DNA from: Variovorax paradoxus | GTDB taxonomy: Bacteria; Pseudomonadota; Gammaproteobacteria; Burkholderiales; Burkholderiaceae_C | Direction of reading: 5' to 3' | DNA: 64,000 bases | NCBI GenBank assembly: GCA_016806145.1 | Contig: CP063167.1 | Span: 248,001-312,000 of the forward strand | In this document: positions 33,981-43,050 of the stretch, piece by piece | Numbering within the stretch: the first letter of the stretch is position 1 | Layout: every line of letters begins with the position of its first letter | Translations under genes and position numbers: made by a program | The notes under the pieces: model-generated | What the model was told of the DNA's origin: nothing | Database searches by the model: none | Seen by the model: the letters and a program-made list of their open reading frames with translations, nothing else

Positions 33981-34721
33981 ATGACCCATCTCGCAGGCAA
34001 GGTCGCCATCGTCACCGGCTCCTCGAAGGGCATCGGCGCGGGCATCGCCGAGCGCCTCGCACGCGACGGCGCCAGCGTCGTCGTCAACTACGCACGCAGC
34101 GAGAAGGAAGCGGCCGCCGTGGTCGACCGGATCATCGCCGCGGGCGGCCAGGCCGTGGCGGTGCAGGCCGACATCTCCGAGCCGGCGCAGATCCAGTCGC
34201 TGGTCGATGCCACGCTGGCGCGCTTCGGCAGGCTCGACATCCTCGTGAACAACGCCGGCACCTACAAGCTCGATTCGCTCGACACCATCACGCCCGAGAG
34301 CATCGCCGAGCACTTCGACCTGAACGTGCGCGGCCTGCTGCTGATGACGCAGGCCGCGACGCGCGTGCTGCCCAGCGGCGGCACGGTGGTCAACATCAGC
34401 TCGGGCGTGGCCACCAGCCCCTCGCCGCAGGCGCACGTCTATTGCGCGACCAAGGGTGCCGTCGACGTGCTGACCCGCAGCCTCGGCATGGAGCTCGGTC
34501 CGCGCCACATCCGCGTGGTGGGCATCGCGCCGGGCTTCGTCCTCACCGAGGGCAACGCGGCCGGTGCCGAGGCCTATTCGGCCCACTTCGTGCCGAAGAC
34601 GCCGCTGGGCCGCGCCGGCCAGCCCCGTGACATCGCCGGGGCGGTGTCCTTCGCCGTCTCCGAGGATGCGGGCTGGGTCACGGGCTGCACCATCGACGTC
34701 GCGGGCGGGATGGTTTTCTAG
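33981..34721 (+). CDS. Short-chain dehydrogenase/reductase
   Basis: A 246-residue classical SDR. The NAD(P) motif is TGSSKGIGAG (12-21), NNAG lies near residue 90, and the catalytic Ser and Tyr/Lys are in NISSGVA and VYCATKGA. The Arg/Ser pattern after strand 2 (NYARSEKEA) suggests NADP preference. It resembles FabG-like 3-oxoacyl reductases and glucose dehydrogenases. The substrate is not known. It is divergent from one LysR gene and overlaps the end of another by four bases. Confidence 0.9.
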   Translation: MTHLAGKVAIVTGSSKGIGAGIAERLARDGASVVVNYARSEKEAAAVVDRIIAAGGQAVAVQADISEPAQIQSLVDATLARFGRLDILVNNAGTYKLDSLDTITPESIAEHFDLNVRGLLLMTQAATRVLPSGGTVVNISSGVATSPSPQAHVYCATKGAVDVLTRSLGMELGPRHIRVVGIAPGFVLTEGNAAGAEAYSAHFVPKTPLGRAGQPRDIAGAVSFAVSEDAGWVTGCTIDVAGGMVF

Positions 34722-35572
34722 CTCGCGGACAGACGTTCCACCGTCGCGTCGACCAGGGCCCGCAGCCGCCCGAGCCGGCGCAGGTCGCGGTGGAACCCGA
34801 CCCAGACGTCGCGCCCCGGCGGCAGTCCGCCGAGATCGACGACCTCGAGCGCCGCGCAGGCGTCGCCCAGCGGCGCCGGCAGCACGGCCAGGCCCACGCC
34901 CGCGGCGCACATCCGGGCCTGCGCCTCGCGGCTGTTGCTGCCGAAGGCCACGCGCGCCTTCGGCAGCTTCTTGCGCAGCCAGGCCGCGTCGGGGAAGTCC
35001 TGGAACGCGCTGTCGAGCGTGATCAGCGGCACGCCCTGCCCATCGCTTCGCACGGGATGCGCCGTGCCCTTCGCGCGGTAGACGCGATAGGCGACATGCA
35101 CGGCCTTGCGCTGCACCACGTCCGCTTCGTCGAAGGGCTGGATGCGGAACACCAGGTCCGCCTCGCGGCGCGCCAGGCTGAAGAGGCGTGCATCGGTGAT
35201 CAGCTCGATGTTGACCAGCGGGTGCTGCCGCACGAACTCCGCGAACACGGGCGTGAGGATGTGCACGCCGAACCAGTCCGACGACGACACGCGCAGCAGG
35301 CCCTCGAGCTGCTGCGCCTGGCCCGCCAGCCGGCGCTCGAAGGCCAGCGCCTCCTCTTCCATCCGCTCCGAATGCGCGAGCACCGAGGCCCCTTCGTCGG
35401 TCAGCACGAAGCCGTCCTTGCCGCGCTGGAACAGCGCCTGCCCGACCTCGCGCTCGAGCACGCGCAGTCGGCGGCCCATGGTCGGCTGCGACTGGCCGGT
35501 GAGGCGCGCGGCGCCGCCCAGCGAACCGGCCCTGGCCACCGCCAGGAAGATCTTCACGTCGCTCCAGTCCAT
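34718..35572 (-). CDS. LysR-family regulator (divergent from a quinone reductase-like gene)
   Basis: A 284-residue LysR regulator starting MDWSDVKIFLAVARAGSLGG; the ATG at 35572 is preferred to a TTG three codons earlier. The HTH (LTGQSQPTMGRRLRVLEREV) and a standard effector domain are complete. It is divergent from the zinc-free alcohol dehydrogenase-type gene at 35682, which it probably controls; the gap contains a GTTCA GTTT TGAAC dyad. Its stop overlaps the convergent SDR gene. Confidence 0.9.
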   Translation of the reverse strand: MDWSDVKIFLAVARAGSLGGAARLTGQSQPTMGRRLRVLEREVGQALFQRGKDGFVLTDEGASVLAHSERMEEEALAFERRLAGQAQQLEGLLRVSSSDWFGVHILTPVFAEFVRQHPLVNIELITDARLFSLARREADLVFRIQPFDEADVVQRKAVHVAYRVYRAKGTAHPVRSDGQGVPLITLDSAFQDFPDAAWLRKKLPKARVAFGSNSREAQARMCAAGVGLAVLPAPLGDACAALEVVDLGGLPPGRDVWVGFHRDLRRLGRLRALVDATVERLSAS

Positions 35573-35624
35573 GGTCTTCAACCCATCAAAAGTGAATGGA
35601 TGTGATGCAGTTCTGTGAGTTTAC

Positions 35625-35638
35625 GTTCAGTTTTGAAC
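35625..35638. promoter_or_regulatory. Dyad in the divergent LysR/oxidoreductase promoter
   Basis: GTTCA GTTT TGAAC is a perfect inverted repeat 44 bases before the oxidoreductase ATG and about 53 bases upstream of the LysR start. Its position suits a LysR recognition site. Confidence 0.4.
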
Positions 35639-35681
35639 ATCGAACAATGGACGCCTCTTCAAGCAACACAAGGAGTTCTCC

Positions 35682-36686
35682 ATGTCGAAAGACGATTCGA
35701 TGCGCGCACTGGTGGTGCGCGAAGCCGGTGGCCGCTTCGAGGCCGTCCGGGTGCCCCGGCCCGTGCCGCGCGAAGGCGAGGTGCTGGTGCGCATTCATGC
35801 GAGCGGCGTCAATCCGCTCGACTCCAAGATCCGTGCCGGCGCCGCGGCCCATGCGCGCCATCCGCTGCCCGCGATCCTCGGCATGGACCTCGCCGGCGTT
35901 GTCGAGCAGGTCGGCCCCGGCGTCACGGCCTTCCGCGCCGGCGACCAGGTGTACGGCCTCACCGGCGGCGTCGGCGGGCTGCATGGCTCGCTGGCCGAGT
36001 TCGCCGCGGTCGATGCCGACCTGCTCGCGCCCAAGCCCGCCAACCTCTCGATGCGCGAGGCCGCGGCCCTGCCACTGGTCGTGATCACGGCATGGGAAGG
36101 CCTGGTCGACCGCGCGCGCACCCAGGCGGGACAGAAGGTGCTGGTGCATGGCGGCGCCGGCGGCGTCGGCCATGTGGCGGTGCAGATCGCCGTCGCGCTC
36201 GGCACGCAGGTGTATGCCACCGGCCTGCCCGCCCAGGCCGAGACCATCCGCGGCTTCGATGCCACGCCGATCGACTACACGAGCACGACGGTCGAGCAGT
36301 ACGTGGCGGCCCACACCAGCGGCGAAGGCTTCGACGTGGTCTACGACACCGTGGGCGGCGCCACGCTCGACGCCTCCTTCGGCGCGGCGCGCCAGTACGG
36401 CGGCCATGTCGTCAGTTGCCTCGGCTGGGGCACCCACAAGCTGGCGCCGCTGTCCTTCCGCGCGGCCACCTACTCGGGTGTGTTCACCCTGCTTCCGATG
36501 CTCAGCGGCAAGGGGCGCGCCAACCACGGCCACATCCTGCGCGAAGCCGCGAAGCTGGTCGAGGCCGGCCGGCTGCTGCCGCTGATGGACGGGCGCCGCT
36601 TCGACCTCGATGCGGCCATGCAGGCCCATGAGGAAGTCGAAGCGGGACGCGCGAAGGGAAAGATCGTGGTCGAGATCGGCGGTTAG
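35682..36686 (+). CDS. Zinc-independent quinone oxidoreductase-like MDR enzyme
   Basis: A 334-residue medium-chain dehydrogenase/reductase of the quinone oxidoreductase type. It has an N-terminal GroES-like domain (HASGVNPLDSKIRAG, GMDLAGVVEQVGPGV) and a Rossmann domain with the NADPH loop VHGGAGGVGHVAVQIA (about 151-166). The zinc-binding cysteines of alcohol dehydrogenases are missing, as usual in this subfamily. Members reduce quinones or alpha,beta-unsaturated carbonyls. AAGGAG lies upstream of the ATG. It is probably regulated by the divergent LysR. Confidence 0.9.
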   Translation: MSKDDSMRALVVREAGGRFEAVRVPRPVPREGEVLVRIHASGVNPLDSKIRAGAAAHARHPLPAILGMDLAGVVEQVGPGVTAFRAGDQVYGLTGGVGGLHGSLAEFAAVDADLLAPKPANLSMREAAALPLVVITAWEGLVDRARTQAGQKVLVHGGAGGVGHVAVQIAVALGTQVYATGLPAQAETIRGFDATPIDYTSTTVEQYVAAHTSGEGFDVVYDTVGGATLDASFGAARQYGGHVVSCLGWGTHKLAPLSFRAATYSGVFTLLPMLSGKGRANHGHILREAAKLVEAGRLLPLMDGRRFDLDAAMQAHEEVEAGRAKGKIVVEIGG

Positions 36687-36701
36687 AAGGATCCGGGCGA
36701 C

Positions 36702-36995
36702 TCAGCGGCCCTGCAGCAGCAGGCCCAGCGGCGCGAGCGGGCCGACCGGCATGAACTCGTACTGCGCGAAGCCGCCCGTCACCAGCGGCAGCGCATCGAC
36801 CGCGGCCTTGGCCTGCTCGACGGACTCGGCGCTCATGAGGAACACAACGCCGGGCTTGTCGCTGCGGAACCAGTGCTGCTCGATCCTGCCGTCGAGATAG
36901 AGCTGCAGGGTGTCGGGCACCTCCTTCGACATGACCTGCTGGCGTTGCTCGGGCGAGAGCGGCTTGACGATGGTTCCGATGGCGAGGACTTTCAT
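36702..36995 (-). CDS. YciI-like / muconolactone isomerase-fold small protein
   Basis: A 97-residue protein of the dimeric alpha-beta barrel type. It begins with MKVLAIGTIVKPLSPEQRQQ, then SVEQAKAAVDALPLVTGGFA and FMPVGPLAPLGLLL, the pattern of YCII-related and muconolactone delta-isomerase-like proteins. Family members are small isomerases, lyases or ligand-binding proteins; no specific reaction can be assigned. It ends 15 bases from the convergent MDR gene and is divergent from the GlxA-type regulator. Confidence 0.75.
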   Translation of the reverse strand: MKVLAIGTIVKPLSPEQRQQVMSKEVPDTLQLYLDGRIEQHWFRSDKPGVVFLMSAESVEQAKAAVDALPLVTGGFAQYEFMPVGPLAPLGLLLQGR

Positions 36996-37184
36996 GGGGG
37001 ACTCCTGATGCAATTGCGTTGCGTTGTTGAGGAAGACCGAGGTTAGGGGGCGGCGCGAGAAAACCGAACAGGCGCGAACGACAACTTCACGGTCATTTCC
37101 GCCAACCTGCCGAAAGGGTTTCCAGGCTCGTTCCGGTGCCGAATGCCTATAGTCGCAAGCGACGTCTTTTCCGTCATTTCCGCC

Positions 37185-38150
37185 ATGCACATCTTCCTGC
37201 TCGCCCTCGACGGCGTGTTCGACACCGGCCTCACCGTGATGCTCGACGCCCTCGGTCTCGCCAACAAGTTCGCGGCCCGCGAGATGGGCGGATCGCCGTC
37301 CTTCGAGGTGACGATCGTGGGCATGCGCCGGCGCGTGCGCTCGGGCCAGGGCTTCGCGCTTCCCGTGAAGCCGCCACCGCCGGGCCTGCGGCCCGACTGG
37401 GTGGTGGTGCCGGCGTTGAACACCTCGACGCCCGAATCGCTGGTGCCCGCGCTCGATCGGCCCGACGTGCGCCAGGCCAAGGCGCAATTGCGCACCTGGC
37501 ATGCGCAGGGCACGCGGATCGCGGCCTCGTGCATCGGGACCTTCCTGCTCGCCGATGCCGGCCTGCTCGACGGCGGCCAGGCGACCACGACCTGGTGGCT
37601 GGGCCCGCTGTTCCGCCAGCGCTATCCCAAGGTTTCGCTCGATGAATCGCGCATGCTGGTGCCTTCGGGCCGGGTGGTGACGGCCGGCGCGGCGATGGGC
37701 CACCTCGATCTCGCGCTGTGGCTGATCCAGCAGGCCAGCCCCGACCTCGCGGCCATGGTCTCGCGCTACCTGCTCGCGGACCTGCGCTCTTCGCAGGCGC
37801 CGTACATCGTGCCCCACCATCTCGCGCAGGCCGACCCCGCGATCCTGCGTTTCGAGCGCTGGGCGCGCGACAACCTCAAGCAGGGCTTCTCGCTCGACAC
37901 GGCGGCGCGCGCGCTCGCGACCAGTCCGCGCACGCTGCAGCGGCGCTGCCAGGCCGTGCTCGGCAAGTCACCGCTGGCCTACATCCAGGACCTGCGGATA
38001 GAGCGTGCGCGCTCGCTGGTGCACGGCAGCGATCTCGACCTCGAGGCCATCGCGGCCGAGGTCGGCTATGCCGATGGCTCCACGCTCGGCGCACTGCTGC
38101 GCGAACGCCTGGGCCGCGGCGTGCGCGAACTGCGCGCCGACCTGCTCTGA
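37185..38150 (+). CDS. GlxA-family regulator (DJ-1/PfpI domain plus AraC HTH)
   Basis: A 321-residue transcriptional regulator with two domains. The N-terminal DJ-1/PfpI-like domain (about 1-185) has IAASCIGTFLLADAGLLDGG, where the cysteine sits at the nucleophile-elbow position of the fold. The C-terminal AraC-type double HTH (about 220-318) includes SPRTLQRRCQAVLG and EVGYADGSTLGALLRERLG. The ATG at 37185 begins at the DJ-1 domain (MHIFLLALDGV). Such regulators commonly respond to amino-acid or amine metabolism; targets here are unknown. It is divergent from the YciI-like gene. Confidence 0.88.
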   Translation: MHIFLLALDGVFDTGLTVMLDALGLANKFAAREMGGSPSFEVTIVGMRRRVRSGQGFALPVKPPPPGLRPDWVVVPALNTSTPESLVPALDRPDVRQAKAQLRTWHAQGTRIAASCIGTFLLADAGLLDGGQATTTWWLGPLFRQRYPKVSLDESRMLVPSGRVVTAGAAMGHLDLALWLIQQASPDLAAMVSRYLLADLRSSQAPYIVPHHLAQADPAILRFERWARDNLKQGFSLDTAARALATSPRTLQRRCQAVLGKSPLAYIQDLRIERARSLVHGSDLDLEAIAAEVGYADGSTLGALLRERLGRGVRELRADLL

Positions 38151-38169
38151 AGTCCGCGGAACAGAAGCG

Positions 38170-39636
38170 CTACCAACCGCCGCCCAGGGCGCGGAAGGTG
38201 GCGACCGCGGCACGGCCGGTGTCGGACTGCACGCGCACCAGCCGGTCGCGCGCGGCGAGCAGTTGCCGGTCCTGCTCGAGCAATTCGAGCAGGCTCACCG
38301 CGCCGCCTGCATAGGCCTGCTGCGTGGCGCCGCGCGCGCGCACATCGGCATCGACCTCCTGCAGCAGCGCGAGGCGCTCGGCATCGAGCTGCCCTTGCCG
38401 GATCAGCGCGTTCTCGACGTCCTCGGTGGCGCGCAGCAGCGATTGCCGGTAGCGCGCCAGCGCCTCGGCCTTCGCGCCCTCGGCCTTCGCCACCTCCGCG
38501 TCGACACGGCCGAAATCGAACAGCCGCCAATGCAGGCCGACCGCGGCCAGCGGTTGGAAGTTGGCCGACGACGGCGTCGCGGTGCGCAGGCTCTCGAAGC
38601 CCAGCAGCGCCGACAGCGAGACGCTCGGGTAGTACTCGGCCGTTGCCACGCCGATGCGGGCGTTCGAGGCGGCCAGGCGCCGTTCCGCGGCGATCACGTC
38701 GGGGCGCCGGCGCAGCAGCTCGCCCGGCGTGAGCGCCGTCGCCAGCGCGGGCAGCACCACGCGCGCGGCAGGCGTCGCGAGTTCGGCCGCATGCGTCCCG
38801 GGCGTGGCGGCCATTAGCACGTCGAGGCGGTTGAGCTGCGTGTCGCGCTCGGCCTGCAGCGCGGGCAGCGTGCCCTCGACCTGCGCCACCCGCGCCTCGG
38901 CCTGGGCGCGCTCGCGCGCGGTCGACATGCCCTGGCTCAGGCGCATGCGCACCAGGCTCAGCAGTTCGCGGTCGGTATCGAGCTGCGACTGCGCGACCGC
39001 GAGGCGCGCCTGCGCGGCGCGCACGCGGAAGTAGGCGTCGGCGGCCTCCGCGGCGATCGAGATGCGCACGCCCGCGTGCTCGGCCTCGGCCGCCTGCGCT
39101 TCGGCCGCAAAGGCCTCGGCGCCGCGGCGCAGGCCGCCGGCGAGGTCGAGTTCCCAGCTGGCGCCGATGCCGCTGTCGTAGAGCGAGGCATCGCGCTGGT
39201 AGCCGGGGTGCGCGCTGGCCAGCGCGCCGAGCGGGCTTTCGAGCGACTGGCGCTCCCTCGCGGCCTGCGCGTCGGCGGCGATGGTCGGGCGCTCCGAGGC
39301 CACCGCGCGCTGCGCCGCGGCACGCGCCTGCGCGACGCGCGCGAACGATGCGGCGAGGTCGAGGTTCTGCGCGAGCGCGCGCTCGACGATGCGCTCGAGC
39401 ACCGGATCGCCGAAGCCCCTCCACCAGGCTTCCAGCTGCACCTCGGGTGCGGGCGACGGCACCGCAGCGTGCTGGAAGCGCTCGGGCAGCGCGGATTCGG
39501 GCTTCGCGTAGTCCGGGCCGACGGCGCACGCGGCGACACCGAGCGAGGCGATGGCGATGCCGACGCGCAACCGGCGGAAGCCGGGCCAACGCGGGCGGCG
39601 GGGCGGTATCGGCAACGGGGTCTGGCGGAGGTTCAT
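38170..39636 (-). CDS. Outer-membrane efflux lipoprotein, NodT/OprM family
   Basis: A 488-residue TolC-like outer-membrane factor of the NodT/RND-type lipoprotein group. The N-terminal region has a membrane signal and a lipobox-like LGVAACAVGPDY with the acylated Cys near residue 37. Then come two copies of the OEP helical repeat (about 70-260 and 280-485), with GELLRRRPDVIAAERRLAAS and LEQDRQLLAARDRLVRVQ typical of the family. It is divergent from the EmrA/EmrB pair and completes a tripartite pump spanning both membranes. Both divisions share a promoter region with two HxlR-type dyads. Confidence 0.92.
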   Translation of the reverse strand: MNLRQTPLPIPPRRPRWPGFRRLRVGIAIASLGVAACAVGPDYAKPESALPERFQHAAVPSPAPEVQLEAWWRGFGDPVLERIVERALAQNLDLAASFARVAQARAAAQRAVASERPTIAADAQAARERQSLESPLGALASAHPGYQRDASLYDSGIGASWELDLAGGLRRGAEAFAAEAQAAEAEHAGVRISIAAEAADAYFRVRAAQARLAVAQSQLDTDRELLSLVRMRLSQGMSTARERAQAEARVAQVEGTLPALQAERDTQLNRLDVLMAATPGTHAAELATPAARVVLPALATALTPGELLRRRPDVIAAERRLAASNARIGVATAEYYPSVSLSALLGFESLRTATPSSANFQPLAAVGLHWRLFDFGRVDAEVAKAEGAKAEALARYRQSLLRATEDVENALIRQGQLDAERLALLQEVDADVRARGATQQAYAGGAVSLLELLEQDRQLLAARDRLVRVQSDTGRAAVATFRALGGGW

Positions 39637-39680
39637 GAAGGTTCCTTGGGCGGCGGGATTCGAAGGTCGATCGGGCAGTT

Positions 39681-39727
39681 ACTTGCACGATGCAAGTCGC
39701 AACTGTATAGTAACTTGCATATTGCAA
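39681..39727. promoter_or_regulatory. Two operator dyads in the efflux divergent promoter
   Basis: ACTTGCA CGA TGCAAGT (39681-39697) is perfect. A second copy, ACTTGCA followed by TTGCAAT (39713-39728), shares the core TTGCA N3 TGCAA with identical three-base spacing. Dyads of this form are typical of HxlR regulators, and an HxlR gene is encoded at the end of the pump operon. The two sites are 32 bases apart, centre to centre, about three helical turns. Confidence 0.65.
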
Positions 39728-39778
39728 TCCACATGGATGCAAGCCACCCGATTCCCATCCGACCAAGGAAAACAACAC

Positions 39779-40912
39779 ATGACGGACTCCTCCGTTGAAA
39801 AGGCCCCGGCAGGAATTCCGCGGCACCGGCGCCCGCACGGGCGCAGCCTCGTCGCGAGCTGCGCGGCCATCGCCGTGGTGCTGGCCGCGGCCGTCTATGG
39901 CTGGCACTGGTGGCACGGCGGGCGCTTCGTCGAACGCACCGACGACGCCTACGTGGGCGGCGACATCACCGTCGTCAGCCCCAAGGTGCCGGGCTACATC
40001 GTCAGCGCCGCGGCCACCGACAACCAGGCGGTGCATGCGGGCGACCTGCTGGTGAAGCTCGACGACCGCGACTACCGCGCCGCCCTCGACAAGGCGGAGG
40101 CCACGGTCGCGAGCCAGGAGGCCGTGCTGGCCAACCTGCTCGCCACGCGCAGCCTGCAGCAGGCCGTGATCGCGCAGGCCGAGGCGAGCGTGAGCGCCGC
40201 CGCCGCCGAAACGCTGCGCGCGCGCGACGATGCCCAGCGGCTGCAGAACCTCTCGGCCACCGCGGCCGTGTCGGTGCAGAGCGCGCAGAAGGCCGACGCC
40301 GACTACAAGCAGGCCGTGGCCAACGGCCAGAAGGCGCAGGCGAGCAGGCTGGCCGCCGAGCGCGAGCTCGACGTGATCGCCACCCGCCGCCAGCAGGCGC
40401 AGGCCGCGCTCGCGCAGGCCACGGCCGAGCGCGACATCGCGCGGCTCAACCTCGGCTACACCGAGCTGCGCGCGCCCATCGACGGCACGGTCGGCAACCG
40501 CAATGCGCGCAACGGCGCCTTCGCGGCGGCGGGCGCGCACATGATGTCGATCGTGCCGGCGCGCGGCCTGTGGATCGACGCCAACTTCAAGGAAAGCCAG
40601 CTGGCGCGCTTCCGGCCCGGCATGCCCGCCATCGTCGAGGCCGACGCCGTGCCCGGGCGCCGCTTCCACGGCCACGTGGCGAGCCTCTCGCCGGCCACCG
40701 GCGCGCAGTTCAGCGTGCTGCCGCCCGAGAACGCGACCGGCAACTTCACCAAGATCGTGCAGCGCGTGCCGGTGCGCATCGTGCTCGACGACGCCGACGG
40801 CGTGCTCGGCCTGCTGCGCCCCGGCCTGTCGGTCACGGCCGAGGTCGATGCGCGCGACGTGCAGCTCGCGAACGCACGCACGGGTGCCGCGGGTGCGGCG
40901 GGCGAACCATGA
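39779..40912 (+). CDS. emrA: Membrane fusion protein, EmrA/HlyD family
   Basis: A 377-residue periplasmic adaptor. One N-terminal membrane helix (about 25-45; SCAAIAVVLAAAVYGWHWW) is followed by the barrel-sandwich start RTDDAYVGGDITVVSPKVPG, a coiled-coil hairpin (about 110-210) and the returning lipoyl half IARLNLGYTELRAPIDGTVG. This order is diagnostic for EmrA-type adaptors that bridge a DHA2 transporter and a TolC-like channel. It is coupled by an ATGA overlap to the emrB gene. Confidence 0.93.
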   Translation: MTDSSVEKAPAGIPRHRRPHGRSLVASCAAIAVVLAAAVYGWHWWHGGRFVERTDDAYVGGDITVVSPKVPGYIVSAAATDNQAVHAGDLLVKLDDRDYRAALDKAEATVASQEAVLANLLATRSLQQAVIAQAEASVSAAAAETLRARDDAQRLQNLSATAAVSVQSAQKADADYKQAVANGQKAQASRLAAERELDVIATRRQQAQAALAQATAERDIARLNLGYTELRAPIDGTVGNRNARNGAFAAAGAHMMSIVPARGLWIDANFKESQLARFRPGMPAIVEADAVPGRRFHGHVASLSPATGAQFSVLPPENATGNFTKIVQRVPVRIVLDDADGVLGLLRPGLSVTAEVDARDVQLANARTGAAGAAGEP

Positions 40913-42489
40913 GCCAGCCCGCCTCGGGGATCGTCGACCCCGCCGGCATGACCACCTCCGCCAAGGCTCTCGCCTTCGCGGCGATGTGCGTGGGCATGTT
41001 CATCGCGCTGATCGACATCCAGATCGTCTCGGCATCGCTGCGCGAGATCGGCGGCGGCCTGTCGGCCGGCACCGACGAGACGGTCTGGGTCCAGACCAGC
41101 TACCTGATCGCCGAAATCATCGTGATCCCGATGTCGGGCTGGCTGTCGCGCGTGCTGTCCACGCGCTGGCTGTTCGCCGTCTCGGCCGCGGGCTTCACGC
41201 TCACCAGCCTGCTGTGCGGCATCGCCTGGAACATCCAGAGCATGATCGCCTTCCGCGCGCTGCAGGGCTTCCTCGGCGGCTCGATGATCCCGCTGGTCTT
41301 CACCACCGCCTTCGCCTTCTTCCAGGGCAAGCAGCGCGTCTTCGCGGCCGCCATCATCGGCGCCATCGCCTCGCTGGCGCCCACGCTCGGACCCTCGGTC
41401 GGCGGCTGGATCACCGACAGCTACTCGTGGCACTGGCTGTTCTTCGTCAACCTCGTGCCCGGCATCTTCGTCACCATCGCCGTGCCGCTGCTGGTGAAGA
41501 TCGACCGCCACGACTGGTCGCTGCTGCGCAACGCGGACTACCTGGGCATCGTGCTGATGGCGCTGTTCCTCGGCTGCCTCGAGTACACACTCGAGGAGGG
41601 ACCGCGCCTCGACTGGTTCGGCGACCCCGCCATCGCGGGCGCCGCCTGGGTCTCGGGCACGGCCGGCGTGCTGTTCGTCTGGCGCTCGATGACCTACGCG
41701 CACCCGGTGGTCGACCTGCGCGCGCTGAAGGACCGCAACTTCGCCCTCGGCTGCCTGTTCTCGTTCATCACCGGCATCGGCATCTTCGCCACCATCTACC
41801 TGACGCCGCTGTTCCTCGGCCGCGTGCGCGGCTTCAGCGCGCTGCAGATCGGCCTGGCCGTGTTCTCGACCGGCGTGTTCCAGATCCTGGCCATTCCCGT
41901 CTATGCCTTCTTCGCCAACCGCGTCGACCTGCGCTGGCTGATGATGTTCGGGCTGGCCTGCTTCGCGCTGTCGATGTGGCAGTTCACGCCGATCACGCAC
42001 GACTGGGGTCCGGCCGAGCTGCTGCTGCCGCAGGCGCTGCGCGGCATCGGCCAGCAGTTCGCGGTGCCGCCCGCGGTCACGCTGACGCTCGGCGGCCTCG
42101 CGATGAACCGGCTCAAGCTCGCCTCGGGGCTGTTCAACCTGATGCGCAACCTCGGCGGCGCGCTCGGCATCGCGGCCTGCGCCACGCTGCTCAACGACCG
42201 CACCAACCTGCACTTCTACCGGCTGGCCGAGCACCTCACGCGCAGCAACGAGGCCACCACCGCGCTGCTCGACGGCGTGGGCAGCCGGCTGCAGGGCGCC
42301 ACCGACCAGCTGGTGGGCGCCTCGGCCGCGCTGCGCCAGCTGTGGAGCCTGACCTTCCGCGAGGCGCTGACGCTGACCTTCTCCGACGTTTTCTTTGGCA
42401 TCATGGTCTGCTTCATCATCGCCACCGCGATGGTGCCGCTCATGCGCAAGGTCGGGCCGCCGAAGGCGCCGTCCGCCGACGCGCACTGA
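40909..42489 (+). CDS. emrB: DHA2-family multidrug transporter, EmrB type
   Basis: A 526-residue major facilitator with 14 predicted membrane segments, the DHA2 (EmrB/QacA) drug:proton antiporter type. The conserved first helix reads MFIALIDIQIVSASLREIGG. The motif C-like proline/glycine region of helix 5 appears as LAPTLGPSVGGWITD. Together with EmrA and the NodT channel it would export hydrophobic toxic compounds across both membranes. It overlaps emrA by four bases and is followed after 47 bases by the HxlR regulator. Confidence 0.94.
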   Translation: MSQPASGIVDPAGMTTSAKALAFAAMCVGMFIALIDIQIVSASLREIGGGLSAGTDETVWVQTSYLIAEIIVIPMSGWLSRVLSTRWLFAVSAAGFTLTSLLCGIAWNIQSMIAFRALQGFLGGSMIPLVFTTAFAFFQGKQRVFAAAIIGAIASLAPTLGPSVGGWITDSYSWHWLFFVNLVPGIFVTIAVPLLVKIDRHDWSLLRNADYLGIVLMALFLGCLEYTLEEGPRLDWFGDPAIAGAAWVSGTAGVLFVWRSMTYAHPVVDLRALKDRNFALGCLFSFITGIGIFATIYLTPLFLGRVRGFSALQIGLAVFSTGVFQILAIPVYAFFANRVDLRWLMMFGLACFALSMWQFTPITHDWGPAELLLPQALRGIGQQFAVPPAVTLTLGGLAMNRLKLASGLFNLMRNLGGALGIAACATLLNDRTNLHFYRLAEHLTRSNEATTALLDGVGSRLQGATDQLVGASAALRQLWSLTFREALTLTFSDVFFGIMVCFIIATAMVPLMRKVGPPKAPSADAH

Positions 42490-42536
42490 GTCCCGCCGAC
42501 CTCCGCGCCACCGACCTTTCCAAAAGAAGAGCCGCC

Positions 42537-43034
42537 ATGAACCCGAAGCCCCCCACGCCCATCAGCCCCGAGCAGCGGATGAAGTACTGCCCCATCGTGC
42601 GCAGCCTCGAGCGCGTGGGCGAGCGGTGGAGCATCCTGATCCTGCGCGACGCCTTCTACGGCATCACCCGCTTCGACGACTTCGTCAACAGCCTGCAGAT
42701 CGCGCCCAACATGCTGACGCGCCGGCTCAACTCGCTGGTCGAGGACGGCCTGCTCGAGAAGCGCCAGTACAGCGAGCGCCCGCCGCGCTACGAGTACTGC
42801 CTCACGCCGCTGGGGCGCGACTTCCGGCCGGTGCTGCTCTCGCTCGTGACCTGGGGCAACCGGCACTTCGCCACCGAGGGCAAGAGCGTGGTGCTGCAGG
42901 AGAAGGAGACGGGCCGGCAGATCGACCCCGTGCTGGTCGACCGCGCGAGCGGCGAGCCCATCACCGAGACCACGCACGTGCTGGTGCAGCGGCGTCCGGT
43001 CTCGCGCGCGGCGGCCGCTGCCAAGGCGTCCTGA
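42537..43034 (+). CDS. HxlR-family winged-helix regulator of the efflux operon
   Basis: A 165-residue HxlR/MarR-like winged helix protein. MKYCPIVRSLERVGERWSIL near the N-terminus carries the conserved cysteine of the family, often redox- or aldehyde-sensitive. It is followed by LQIAPNMLTRRLNSLVEDGL and the wing ERPPRYEYCLTPLG. It is the third gene of the emrAB operon, and the divergent promoter at 39637-39778 contains two dyads of HxlR form, so it is very likely a feedback repressor of the pump. Confidence 0.92.
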   Translation: MNPKPPTPISPEQRMKYCPIVRSLERVGERWSILILRDAFYGITRFDDFVNSLQIAPNMLTRRLNSLVEDGLLEKRQYSERPPRYEYCLTPLGRDFRPVLLSLVTWGNRHFATEGKSVVLQEKETGRQIDPVLVDRASGEPITETTHVLVQRRPVSRAAAAAKAS

Positions 43035-43050
43035 ACGGAGCAGCGATTCG

